This document shows, in pieces, positions 46,920-58,300 of a stretch of DNA of 64,000 nt; the first letter of the stretch is position 1, and the number at the start of each line of letters is the position of its first letter. This DNA is from Lingula anatina (Eukaryota > Brachiopoda > Lingulata > Lingulida > Lingulidae). The notes beneath the pieces were generated by a model. That model did not search any database, was not told where the DNA came from, and saw only the letters and a list, made by a program, of their open reading frames with translations. Position numbers and translations under genes: made by a program. The stretch lies in NCBI RefSeq assembly GCF_001039355.2, contig NW_019776057.1, positions 41,068-105,067 of the forward strand, read 5' to 3'.

Positions 46920-47230
46920 TTGATTGCTATCTATTCAATGTAAGTTTTTTCAACGCAATAGTTCCCCTTTATTTTTTTTTCTCATTTCTACTTGCGTCCT
47001 TGTAGACTGTATTTCGATTTCTAATTTTTTGTGATACCACTCTGTAGTGTAAAAATGTTGTTTGGCTTCTCCTGTTATCTGTGACCTGTTTTTTCTTTGT
47101 CGAGGGATGTCTGCAGTTGGTCCCATATACTGTGCAGCATGTACAGTAATCAGCGCACCCATCGCTAGTAAATATGTATATCAAGATTGACCTGACACAT
47201 GTAAAAAAGGGATATGTTAAAGAGAAGTAG
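46920..47230 (-). mobile_element. decayed Penelope-like GIY-YIG relic
   Basis: Two overlapping minus-strand frames together give SILIYIF..CADYC..QYMGPTADIPRQRKNRSQITG, aligning with NYIGQTGDTLRHRMTVHRQQI of the fragment in copy D intron 2. A frameshift separates the YIF and YMG parts, so it is an old relic. Confidence 0.55.
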
Positions 47231-47404
47231 GCGTAATCAAAAGACATTTCATGGCGACAACAATCTCCAGAGCTTATTTATGCACATGTGCATTCCGCAC
47301 ACGCTGAACTCTCCCATAGAGAGGGGTAGTCTCAAATGACGTACGTGATGCTACTTAATTACATCAAGCGCCACTGCCTGACCCAATTGTGCTCTCGAAT
47401 CATT

Positions 47405-47932
47405 ATATAAGTGCGCACAATACGATTTAGCCAAAAGTTATCTACAGCCTTCAAATTCAACGTTCAATTCAGCAAATTTCATCAGGCTTCAACAGTTTAT
47501 TCCGTCTGCAGAAGCATTACCCGCAAGAAAATGCAGTAGAATCGAAGTAGCAAAGAAGCATTAACGCAGTAGTGGTGTGGAGCATATTTGCAGTAGAAAT
47601 GCAGTATAGACTACTGCAATTCTACTTCAAAAATTACATAGGGTTGTACAGAGGAGGAGCATAAATGCAGTAGATTAGCAGCATGATAGAAGCATGTTTC
47701 AAATATGTTAATTAGCTCCCACATCGAAGCAGATTTGAAGCATGTTTGCAGCATGATTGCAGTAGTCTACTGCGCTGGAGTATCTACTTCGTTTTCGTGC
47801 GGGTATGTACAGCAGGAGTACAACATTTTACGACGGAAAAACATTATGTGCTTCAATGAGGGATCAACCGAACACCTGCCGACTGTTACCCAGTACATGA
47901 ATGCGGTAAGTTATTTTCTCCAAGAATCATAG
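47405..47932 (+). other. TATA-like site followed by a repeat-word region and short ORF
   Basis: TATATAAG at 47405-47412, then 47500-47780 packed with 'gcagtag', 'gaagcat' and 'ctactgc' words and a 35-bp imperfect palindrome (47592-47626). An ORF from 47705 ends at a good donor (AATGCG|GTAAGT, 47906). It could be a first exon, but no matching second exon was found. Confidence 0.3.
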
Positions 47933-48498
47933 CAGTTCCAAGCACTCGATCACTTACTAATCAATGTGTTATTCACTGAGTCAGCTGGGACGGTGTGTGG
48001 TAGAGTAGTGTGTGATAAGATAGTGGATGAGAGGAGGATAACCTTGCTGCTCTGCTAGCCCTCCACCTTGGAGTTGAGATAAGCACTGCCTCATACATTG
48101 TTTTGCATTTCATTATCACCCTGATCTCCTCTTCAATTACTTTGAAAGCTTTTAAATTGATATTGTTAAGATACTAAGTTCAATCATAGCCTTTTGTGTC
48201 TACTTGCAAAGGAACACTTGATTTTTGTTAAAGTTTAGACTTTGTCTTGACATACTTTTTATATCACTATATATATTGCGATGGAATCCCGGTAGGCTTG
48301 TCAGTACTGTGTTTGTTGCCTTTTTTCTTGCCATTGTTTAAAGCAGTTGTTTGACAGCAGTAAAACACGACTCGTGCAGTTGTATGTATAGTGGTAAGTA
48401 GAATTGGAGATTTTGTGAGTTTAAACGTTCTCCGGGGTATGATTCAGGTTGTCATATAGGCTGTCGTACAGGTTGTCATATACTAAAGGCTTGCACAG

Positions 48499-48716
48499 AT
48501 GAGCCAGGAGAGGTGTCTTTGGGGGAAGGAATGCCCTGCGTCCCATCTCATGCGGTACTTACACTCGGGGGTGGGGTCGGTTGCAATGCATGTCTAATAC
48601 AAGGTACAAACATCAAACATGCCTGTAAGCAACAATGTTATGTGCCACTTGTTACGGTTCCCCAGCGCAATATTTTATCACAAATATCCAAAAATGAATT
48701 ACAACAATTTCGATGA
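48499..48716 (+). other. possible exon, cysteine-rich ORF
   Basis: Open frame after 'ttgcacag' with five cysteines (MPCV, GCNAC, HACKQQC) and a stop at 48714-48716. There is no family match and its entry phase does not fit the 47.9 kb donor. Weak. Confidence 0.15.
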
Positions 48717-48719
48717 GCA

Positions 48720-50199
48720 AACTATATATTTTCTATAATATATTTCTATAACTGCTTCTATATCAGCCCAAAAACAGAGGGCACTGCGGATAGGCCTTTC
48801 CCTTACCTAGTGAGGCACATTTATATGTCACTTCACCATTTTTTTTTTTTTACCGTGCCATGGTTGTTTAGGTATACGGTGTTATTTGGGCATGTATAAA
48901 TTGTAAACGGTGTTATTTAGGCATGTATAAATTGTGAATTGTAAACGCTCGAAGGTTGCTCTCAAAGGACCTACCATTGTAAGAAGAAAGTTCAATTTAG
49001 GTGCAGTTTTTTAATATCTAATATCCAATACTATATCTATACTAAATGGTACATGTAGACATAAAAAGACTCCATATTTTAGAATGAATGAATGGTTTTG
49101 ACTTTCTATGACATTTAATCGTAGGCCTAAGTTTAAACGTCACAGTCACCCAGGACTGTTTATTTTCCTTCAACAGAAACAGGCTTGTGATGGTATCCTG
49201 ATCTACCCTAAGTCTTCAGCATGCTTCTTGAAATGTGTGTGATTTCATTTTTCACATCAAAAGGAATGGGATTCATTGAGTTCTTCTCAATTTAGATGCC
49301 TGATAAGGATTTGAGTATGGTAATTGACTACTGTAAAAATTTAACTGTTTTATTTTCCTCAGTATAATTTCAATGTGTCCTTTATTCTTTTCAATCCTGT
49401 TCGGTTAGCTTATGTATCATTTAAAGCACTGAAACATTAAACTACATCACTTTATGCTCTAACAACCCTCCCCCCCCCCCCCCCCCCCGTGTCCTTTCTT
49501 TTTGTAAATTTCTTATGCTTCCACCAAGAACTATAAAATATCCAAGTAAGATTTTAATCCCTAAAGTAGATTTTTTTAATATTTTGCATATATCTGTTAT
49601 TAATGGGCCGTTTTGGCAAATTCTCCAGCCCGGCCATACATTGTAACACAATATGAGAAAGTTGATTTATGTAGGGGTGCTCAGACCTCTCTAAAACGAC
49701 CTCGATTTCCACCAATCTCTTTTCATACCATTTACTCAAATTATATGGTCTGCAGATTAAGTTTTACAGTAATAATCGAAATCGCTAGGGCAGAAATTGT
49801 GTTCTGAAATACGAAAGAATCTCCAGTAACAGCTACATTTAAATACACGATGTCAACTGAAGAGATATCTATATACATTACATTAAACACGCCAAGAGAA
49901 TAATTTAATGTAACATTATCCTTTCAGTAAAGGTTTAACTTTCAATGAAATTATTATATATCTCCCTTCCTTCTTTCCATTTGCAGCCGCTTCCTTGTAA
50001 AATTTGTAAAAGAGGAAGCCAGCATGTAAAGGTTGCGTTTCAATTTCCAGTGCATTCACTTATGTGACCACTTATAGTTGTAAAGTAGTGCTTGCATTCT
50101 CTCACATGTATTTATTGTCTGAAACAGTATTTTTGTGTCGGTGGATGATACTTTTGAAAGCCCTACACAGTTTTAATCAAACCTATTGCAAACTACGAG

Positions 50200-50271
<72 letters not shown>

Positions 50272-50966
50272 TGTGAACTGATGCACGTTAAAGGGAGCTT
50301 TTTTGAAAAAATATCCACTATTCCATGTGACATTATTTCCTTTTTGGATTATTGGATGGGTATAAGCATTCCACATCTGCGTCTTTCGCATTTCTTTACA
50401 AACAATTCTGACCCCGTGCACTACATGTACACTGTTATACTTTTATCCGACATTTATATATATCTGTAATTTATAAACATTTATATTAGATATGTTTTTA
50501 CCATCACGTTTTGTGTTTTGATTTGGTCACCTTCACAGAGGATGATATTGACTGTGTTGTTTCTCTACAACTACTACTACTACTACTACTACAGTCAGGC
50601 CAGATCACAATCTAGTCCACTTCCAAAGTGGCCCAGACTACACCCCAATTGGATCTTTGCATTGTTAACAGCATTATGAGCATGTTAATTGGTTTTGTAA
50701 TTTACAGGTGAGCTGTCAGTGTGTTTGTTTGGCATGTGTAATTAAATAGGGGATGTCGAGATCAAGGCACATATTATTTGTAAGTGAAAGCAAACTCTGA
50801 GCTCAATATTTTTCACTTGGACAGCATCCACTTTTTTAGTTAAAATGACCACTTTACTCTTGGGAGGAAAATGATAAGTTTTAGAAAAATCCATACAAAT
50901 GAAACATTACTAGTTTCCTTGCTACACCTTTGATTAAACATTCCTTTACTGGATATTTAATTCAAT

Positions 50967-51025
<59 letters not shown>

Positions 51026-51239
51026 TTATATTGTATTAAATGTTTTAATTATTTCCCTTTCAAATATTTACGCAATAATCTTTTAAAATTATCCTCAGAT
51101 AACACAAGTATCTAAAATATAACTCCTTTTTACACGACAAGACACGTTTCAATAAAAAAATTATGTTATATGTATGCTGAAAAAAGTTGTTCTGATTCAT
51201 GAGACTGGATGCGACACGTAAATCTGCACCCCCCCCCTC
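48720..51239. other. non-coding stretch with microsatellites
   Basis: Contains a C-run (about 49471-49488), (AT)n at 50202-50269, (ACT)n at about 50570-50592, (AT)n at 50970-51022 and a short C-run before the gap. I see no supported gene. Confidence 0.6.
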
Positions 51240-51849
51240 NNNNNNNNNNNNNNNNNNNNNNNNNNNNNNNNNNNNNNNNNNNNNNNNNNNNNNNNNNNNN
51301 NNNNNNNNNNNNNNNNNNNNNNNNNNNNNNNNNNNNNNNNNNNNNNNNNNNNNNNNNNNNNNNNNNNNNNNNNNNNNNNNNNNNNNNNNNNNNNNNNNNN
51401 NNNNNNNNNNNNNNNNNNNNNNNNNNNNNNNNNNNNNNNNNNNNNNNNNNNNNNNNNNNNNNNNNNNNNNNNNNNNNNNNNNNNNNNNNNNNNNNNNNNN
51501 NNNNNNNNNNNNNNNNNNNNNNNNNNNNNNNNNNNNNNNNNNNNNNNNNNNNNNNNNNNNNNNNNNNNNNNNNNNNNNNNNNNNNNNNNNNNNNNNNNNN
51601 NNNNNNNNNNNNNNNNNNNNNNNNNNNNNNNNNNNNNNNNNNNNNNNNNNNNNNNNNNNNNNNNNNNNNNNNNNNNNNNNNNNNNNNNNNNNNNNNNNNN
51701 NNNNNNNNNNNNNNNNNNNNNNNNNNNNNNNNNNNNNNNNNNNNNNNNNNNNNNNNNNNNNNNNNNNNNNNNNNNNNNNNNNNNNNNNNNNNNNNNNNNN
51801 NNNNNNNNNNNNNNNNNNNNNNNNNNNNNNNNNNNNNNNNNNNNNNNNN
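51240..51849. other. 610-N assembly gap flanked by C-runs
   Basis: Ns from 51240 to 51849. The left edge reads ccccccctc and the right edge a 22-C run followed by (CA)n. Confidence 0.99.
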
Positions 51850-52230
51850 CCCCCCCCCCCCCCCCCCCCCCACTCACACACACACACACACGTATAACTC
51901 ATTAAAAATACTAAGTACGGATGCTTCAAACCATATAATATTTTTTTCACGCAAATAATATATGTATAAACATATAATAGGAAATCATTTAAATTATTTG
52001 CCAATGGTTACCAGCACTCATCCTTTGTAATGCACTCTGAGCATAATAATTTGTGCGGCAGGTGGTGCATATTTATAAGTGTGAAATACAGTAGTTAAAG
52101 TTGAAGTACTTAAAGTTTGAGTTTAATATTAGCCAGGACAGTTTACAATAATTAACAATGAACCCTTAATTGATATAGATGAATTACATGTACCCCTTCA
52201 TCTGACCTCAGAGATTTTTCATACAGCCCA

Positions 52231-52476
52231 CAGTGGCGGATTTAGAGGGGGGGTCAGGGGGGTCCTGACACCCCCCTTCGGTTTCTGAAAAATATATCAC
52301 ACCAATATTCACCTCTTGAAATTAGAATTTTGACTAGCTGAATCATACTTCTAAACCGAAACCAAAGGGCACTGATTACCCTTCAAAACACCAAAACATT
52401 TTGGTGCCCTTGAGCAGGTCCCATCTGATACCTGTCGTTCTTTTCCCCCCTTCAAATAATCCTGGATCCGCCCCTG
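52231..52476. mobile_element. 246-bp MITE with CAGTGGCGGAT ends
   Basis: Left end CAGTGGCGGAT, right end ATCCGCCCCTG, a terminal inverted repeat with one mismatch. Next to the left end lies a G/C-rich palindrome-like stretch ('tcaggggggtcctgac'). It is hAT-like by its ends, but I found no 8-bp target duplication. Confidence 0.6.
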
Positions 52477-53030
52477 CCTATATCGCATCCATTGGGGTTA
52501 ACTTCTTTGCCCCGAACTTCACCCACTCAGTTGCTACATGCTTATTTATCCCCTACGCACTCTTAAGACTTCACTCAAGCCTTCTCCGCATTTATCATAC
52601 AGATCATCTTGACACACATGACTTAACCTGTAAGGTGAGAATTGATTCCCGCATCTACTTCACACTTCTAACAAACCGCCATGCCTCTGTTTACCAATAT
52701 CATATATTACCACTAGTAGCGGTCTTCCTATTGGTTCGAGAGGTATATACATGTACATGAATTGTTCCGCAATGTACCTGTACTGCAAGATAAGAGAGAG
52801 CTTTGATTTTTAATGACGACCTACGAAAACTGGCACACCAAAGGTGCTTGGCGAGCTTGAATATTTCTTAATCAAAAAAATTACACTCGCAAAAATGGAT
52901 ATGGTTTGAAACGATATAGAGGAACCACTCATAATTCGGCCTACAGCATTCCCTGTCTCTCTCTCTCTCTGTTGGGTAGCCATATTGTTTTTGCGAACCA
53001 TCATGTTATGTGTTAATTAGATTGGAAAGC

Positions 53031-53057
53031 ATGGCTCAAAAGGTTCCATTTATATTG
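53031..53057 (+). CDS. first-exon copy 1 of the TNFR-like locus
   Basis: ATG plus eight codons (MAQKVPFIL) ending at TTG|GTGAGT, phase 0. The following 150 bp match the sequence after the 55303 exon. It could be an alternative first exon of the receptor gene, since its phase fits exon 2, or the remains of a duplicate gene. Confidence 0.4.
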
Positions 53058-54221
53058 GTGAGTAGCTACTATAGATGTGATGCTTATTTTTACGTTTATC
53101 TCAAAATAATTCATTAAATGTCATTTACGGGGTTGATTTTTGAGGAAATGTGCCCGTCGAACGTCACATACTGTAAAGGAACTGCGTGCTGGCTCCTATA
53201 ACATAGAGCTCGTCTTCTTTTGGATTAATATGGGTTAGAATAAGCGTGGGTAAAATCAAGGAGGATTTCAACGTAATATCCATTGGTTACTGAGACCCGT
53301 ATCAGAGGGGACCTCTCTCTTCCTCTCGTACAAAAAAGGGCCACCTTTTTACGTGCATCCTGGACCCTAGTCTACATGTACCTGCAACTGAGACTGACAT
53401 AAGATAGTTCAGCAGCAACTGCACCATTTACACACTGATTGAAGCAATCTATTTGCTTCTAAGACAGATAGATTCACTTGGCCAATAGCCTATGTCGAAA
53501 ACAACCAATGAATGATTTATAGTTGATTTTACAGAAAAATTAAGTCAGTAATGAGAAATTCAACACTAATGGATACTTATCATTGCATTTGCTTCGACTA
53601 GTAGTGCACATTTTTTTCGTCAAGGTCTAGGCCTACGTATAAATTCATGCAAATCCAAAATATGAAATAAATCAACAACCTTATTGGCTATTAATTAGGT
53701 TATTGGGGCATGGGTTCTGTCGTATTTTGTTTGGAAGGGGAACGTCTCAGATGTACATTTCAATCATTTTTAAAAAGCATGCCAAAGATTACATTAGATC
53801 TTATTTAACTATTGGAATAAGCAGGCATTTCTACAATTTAACTCGAACACTTCTGAGCAGGCCCTATTAATTATAAGGTTTACACTTGAATTAAATCTTT
53901 TGCCGTCCAATTTCTTCAATGCACTTAACATTTGCATTTATTTAGAGGATTACAATATTTCTATTTTAGTTGCAAATAAGAATAATTACTTTTGTTTTTA
54001 TTTATATGCCCCCATTATTACTACACACTATTACTCTGCCTAAAAATTAGGGTATTGCCGCATCAATAAGCATCATTACTCTTTCGCGCGATACACCTCT
54101 TCTTCGATTATTTGAATGAAAAAGAAAATATCTTTCACATTCTGGGCTTTTTTTTTTCAGAAAAAAATGTTGAATTTCGAATTATGTTTAATATGTCGCG
54201 TTTTAATAATGGGGAGTAACG

Positions 54222-54934
54222 ATGCAGGAAGTAAAGGAATGTAACTTAAAAATGGTCAGAGGAAAACGAGACTATACCAAGCATAAAACTTTTAAAGGTA
54301 GTTCTTTTTTATTATATATTTCCCTATGTTATTTGAACCTCCTTCCCTCCCCCCCCCCCCAGAGGGACAATAATCCATCAGTAGACCCGTGTCATATCAT
54401 AAAAAACGTAAATGTGTTCATATAACTACATTAATGCATATGTATCTGTATATTTCCAAACAGCTTATTCACCAACTACCAGGCGACATGTAAATTCAGG
54501 TATGCTCTTTTTTCCATTTTCTCATTTGTGAACACATTTCCCTGAATCCTCTTATATATCGACTTATTTATTCATTTATTTTTATATTTAGCATCACTAT
54601 TATTCATATTTTGTGCACTTTAGTTTGAATGTCATATATAGTACGTCAGCGTTCATTTGTGCGTGATCATTTGTACATGCGTGTAGTAAATAAGTATTTT
54701 AAACTTTTTTCTTTCAAAGCATTGACTCAAACAATCTCGATTTATGTGAAGCTGGTTTAAGCATTTAAGATACATATATTTTATCCTGCCTCTAACTGAA
54801 ATTCAATAAGATTAATCAGTGTTTAATGTGTATATATTGGCAAATCCTATTGTATTTTAGAAAAAAAGAAAAACGGCAAAGTCTGCCGACCTTATCCAGA
54901 CATGAACTACCTGACACACAAAAAACATCAATAA
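54222..54934 (+). CDS. possible small three-exon gene
   Basis: Exons 54222-54297, 54464-54499 and 54861-54934 keep phase 1 at both junctions and give 61 residues ending CRPYPDMNYLTHKKHQ. It is lysine-rich with several tyrosines and resembles a cytoplasmic tail, but there is no domain I recognise and no signal or membrane segment. It might instead be tail exons of a decayed receptor copy belonging to the 53031 exon. Low confidence, because short exons can match by chance. Confidence 0.25.
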
Positions 54935-55302
54935 GGTTAAGGCAAACTGAATCACGCTTGACACTTGATACTGTCCCGGAACGCGTGTCATAGCTAAAAC
55001 AGCTGAGCATGTACTAGTACTGTAGCATTAAGGTTGTGCTATTATAGTTTGTTATTAGTGCTAGTATCTTGTGCAGATAAATTTACTAAAATATGAATGT
55101 CAGTTTTCTTTTCACTAGTACTTCCAACCTAGGTGCGTTTATATTCATTTCAGTGATGTTTTTTTTTTTTTTTTTTTCGATTCTGTTCAATAGCGTGTGC
55201 ATCCGGTTTAGTTCTTAATTGCGCAAGCGCATGCAGTGGTGAGCTAAGTAGGTTATCAGACTGTGTGAACGTATACGTAAAGTCTTAACTATATTGGAAA
55301 AC

Positions 55303-55329
55303 ATGGTGCAACTAGTGGAATTTATATTG
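55303..55329 (+). CDS. TNFR-like exon 1 (first-exon copy 2)
   Basis: MVQLVEFIL ending at TTG|GTGAGT, phase 0. Joined to exon 2 (FTLGATFTF) it makes a convincing signal peptide. 'gcgcaagcgcatgc' lies about 75 bp upstream. I chose this over the 53031 copy because it is nearer and both are intact. Confidence 0.5.
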
Positions 55330-58300
55330 GTGAGTATATATTACAGGTGTGATGACAAGCTTCCACGTTTATTCCAATGTAATTTATCATGTTGGCCTAC
55401 GGGGTAAATTTCAGGAGTCGGTGCTAAGGAACTGTGCTGATCCAATGTCAGATACCAGTGTAAAGAAACTGCATGTAGGCACTTTTAACAGAGAATCCGC
55501 CCTATGTTAATTAAAATTTAATTAAAAAACAAATACTAATGACATATGGCAAATTTTATGGTAAATGGTCACTTTCATTTTGTGAACCAAAGTATTGTAC
55601 TGAATTGTGCCCGAATAAGAATCCCTAATGACTTGAAATTTTTAAAGAATTTTTAAAGACCTATTCTTTATTTGGTGTAAAGTAATGGATAGAGTATGCC
55701 ATATAGTAATTGATATGTTATCATATGAAACTCTTCCATCTTCAGATTATTCTAAACTATCATTTGAAACCCTAGTATACAGATAATACACCTTGGTTGG
55801 AGAGTGAATGGTTTTGACTATTTCTAGTACGCTATGACCTTTTGGTGACCTTATAATGTTAGTTTTAGGAGTTTGTCAAGGAAATTTATCTAGCTATTTT
55901 TTGTGATGTTTAGATGTTTAAAACTCCAAACTGTAAATTGGTTTTCTTATGCACGTATTTACTGCATGCAGCATATTCATGTTCATTTGTTTATCTGTGT
56001 TCGATAAGCATTCTGTACTGTTGCAACTCATTCCTTCTTTGTACCATGACACACAGCTGTAAGCATATTATTGTAGAAGTATACATGTACATGTCATTTT
56101 GTTTAAACCTAGAATAAAACAACATTTGTATGATGTTTTTTGCAACTATATATATTGATTCTCTGAAGTATATACGGAAATCCGCCTGAATTCAGTCTAT
56201 TGATCATAGGTTTAAACTATTAGTCTTGTACACAAAACTGAAGCCTTATACCTAACATCGTGATGTATGTAATGAGAATTATTCACCAATATATCGGTAA
56301 AAGTACTGCCCCTTATGTGTATTTTGACAAGGACCCACCTCAGAAGAGTTAAGGTGGCAACCTTGAGCCTGAGCTAAAGCGGGGGAAGTTACCAAACGTC
56401 ACCCATATGCTTTCATCTATTGTGGCGTCTGAAAACTAGCTTCCATCATTTTCGAGTATGACTGTTAAATGCGTTAAATACCTTATTTCACAACTCCGGA
56501 CTGCTGACAATAAGTGGAAGCACACGTGAAGGTAAACTGATGTGGTAAAAAGCATGTGCTAGAAAGCATGCTTGAATATTCAAACATAGTGACCCTAGAA
56601 TGATTCAGTTGCTTAGTACTAGGCATCAAATAACAAACAGATACATACTGATCCGTGCGCTGCTTAGCAATTAGGTCGCTAAATGTTTACAGGGTCCATG
56701 TATTATTTGATTAGTATGCAGGGCATATTTAAATATAAACTAACATTTAAATATTCAAAAGCACATTGATGGAACAAGCGTCACATTCCGTTATCTCAAT
56801 CATCAATACCATATACATGTATGTAAGCGTGTTGTATTATTACTGATGCATCTTTTTTTTCATGTTTTTTCATAATCCCCGAAGAAGGCCTAGGGACCGA
56901 AAGCTCGGATAATATATATGACATCTGTAAAGTAGATCTTCAGAAATGCATCCGTAATAATATTTATTTTAATGTTGTTGTGAAACGTGACCTCCCAGAA
57001 AGAGTCGTCCTAAACCTTTTAGTTTCGCTACTGTTGGCATCGCAATACACACTTTCCATAACAAATGGATATATGAGAAAGCATTTTTTTTCAGTTTTCC
57101 AACTTAAGTTATTTTCCTTTTCAACTCTTGAAATTAGCGGTGGTACCCTGTGGCAAACGAGGGTATACCGGTATCAAAGGGTGCGAATAAGCTGTTCAAA
57201 AGTTTGCCCAGAGATCAAGCTGAAGCGTGACACAGTTGAGGATCTGTTTTATTTACTTATCAATTTATTGATTGATTTCTACTGCACGAGTTTTAGACCT
57301 ACATTAAATGCAAAAAAAAGTTATAATTAAACCCCTAACTGGATGGGCTCACCACTGTATTTGCACAGGGGTACAACTACCAATATCACGTTTATAGATT
57401 TTCAAAATTCTGAAATTTACATAAATTATTAAGAGACACAACACAATACTAGAAATTGGAAAAATGCGGCACGTTATTCAAGTAGTCGTTTATGTACTAG
57501 AAAATATAGTGTGCATTGGGATCTGACCTGTGGCATATATTAACTAGGGAATTCGTAGTGCAAAGACGGTTGGTTCATTCATTTCAGACAAGTTAAAATA
57601 TATTATTTATCTGTTAAGGTATGAGCTATATATACTTGGACATAACCCATGTTCAGGCATATTTAAAATAAAGCGAATACCACTATATATTAAAAGGAGG
57701 TTAGCCGACCTCTTGCTTTATATGTTGACATTTGCACGGTAGACGTTCTAATTTTTTCATTTCATCAGAAATCTTACTTCCTCTCAGATAATAATTTGAC
57801 TATCTGTTCTGGTATAGGTCTGAAAACAGTTAGATGCAGGGCCGTTTACGGCTTTATATTCATCTATAGCTAATACCCAACTATGTAAAGTCCATGTACT
57901 TAATCCTGCCAGATTCAGGAACTTAATGTAGGAGCCACTGTGCCAATAATCATTATAGACAAGTCGGGTCCCCCTTCTTAGAGTTTCCCTAGCTTCTCTG
58001 TTCTTTGTTTTCTTTTCTCACATAAATACCATACCAGGGGCAGTTGTTTAAGTTTGAAACAGTGGAGTCTATAAATAGGAAGCTAACTTGGAGTCCAGGT
58101 GAGGATAAAGTATTTTCAACAGATAGTTTTCTTACATACCAAGATATGTCTTTCTAAAGTGAGTTGTGAGTCAAAATATATCTGTAATGATTTGAGATGG
58201 GATTCATATCTGTTCAGTCTGTAATCTGAGAGCATTATAATTTAAACCAAGGTATACGCACTGATTTTTCTCAAATTTAACTGGATGATAATTATAAATC

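Noticed and set aside
50173-50421. Frames with repeated Ile-Tyr over (AT)n
   Set aside because: They are translation of a microsatellite.
51060-52004. Long frames across the N gap
   Set aside because: They are artefacts of translating Ns.
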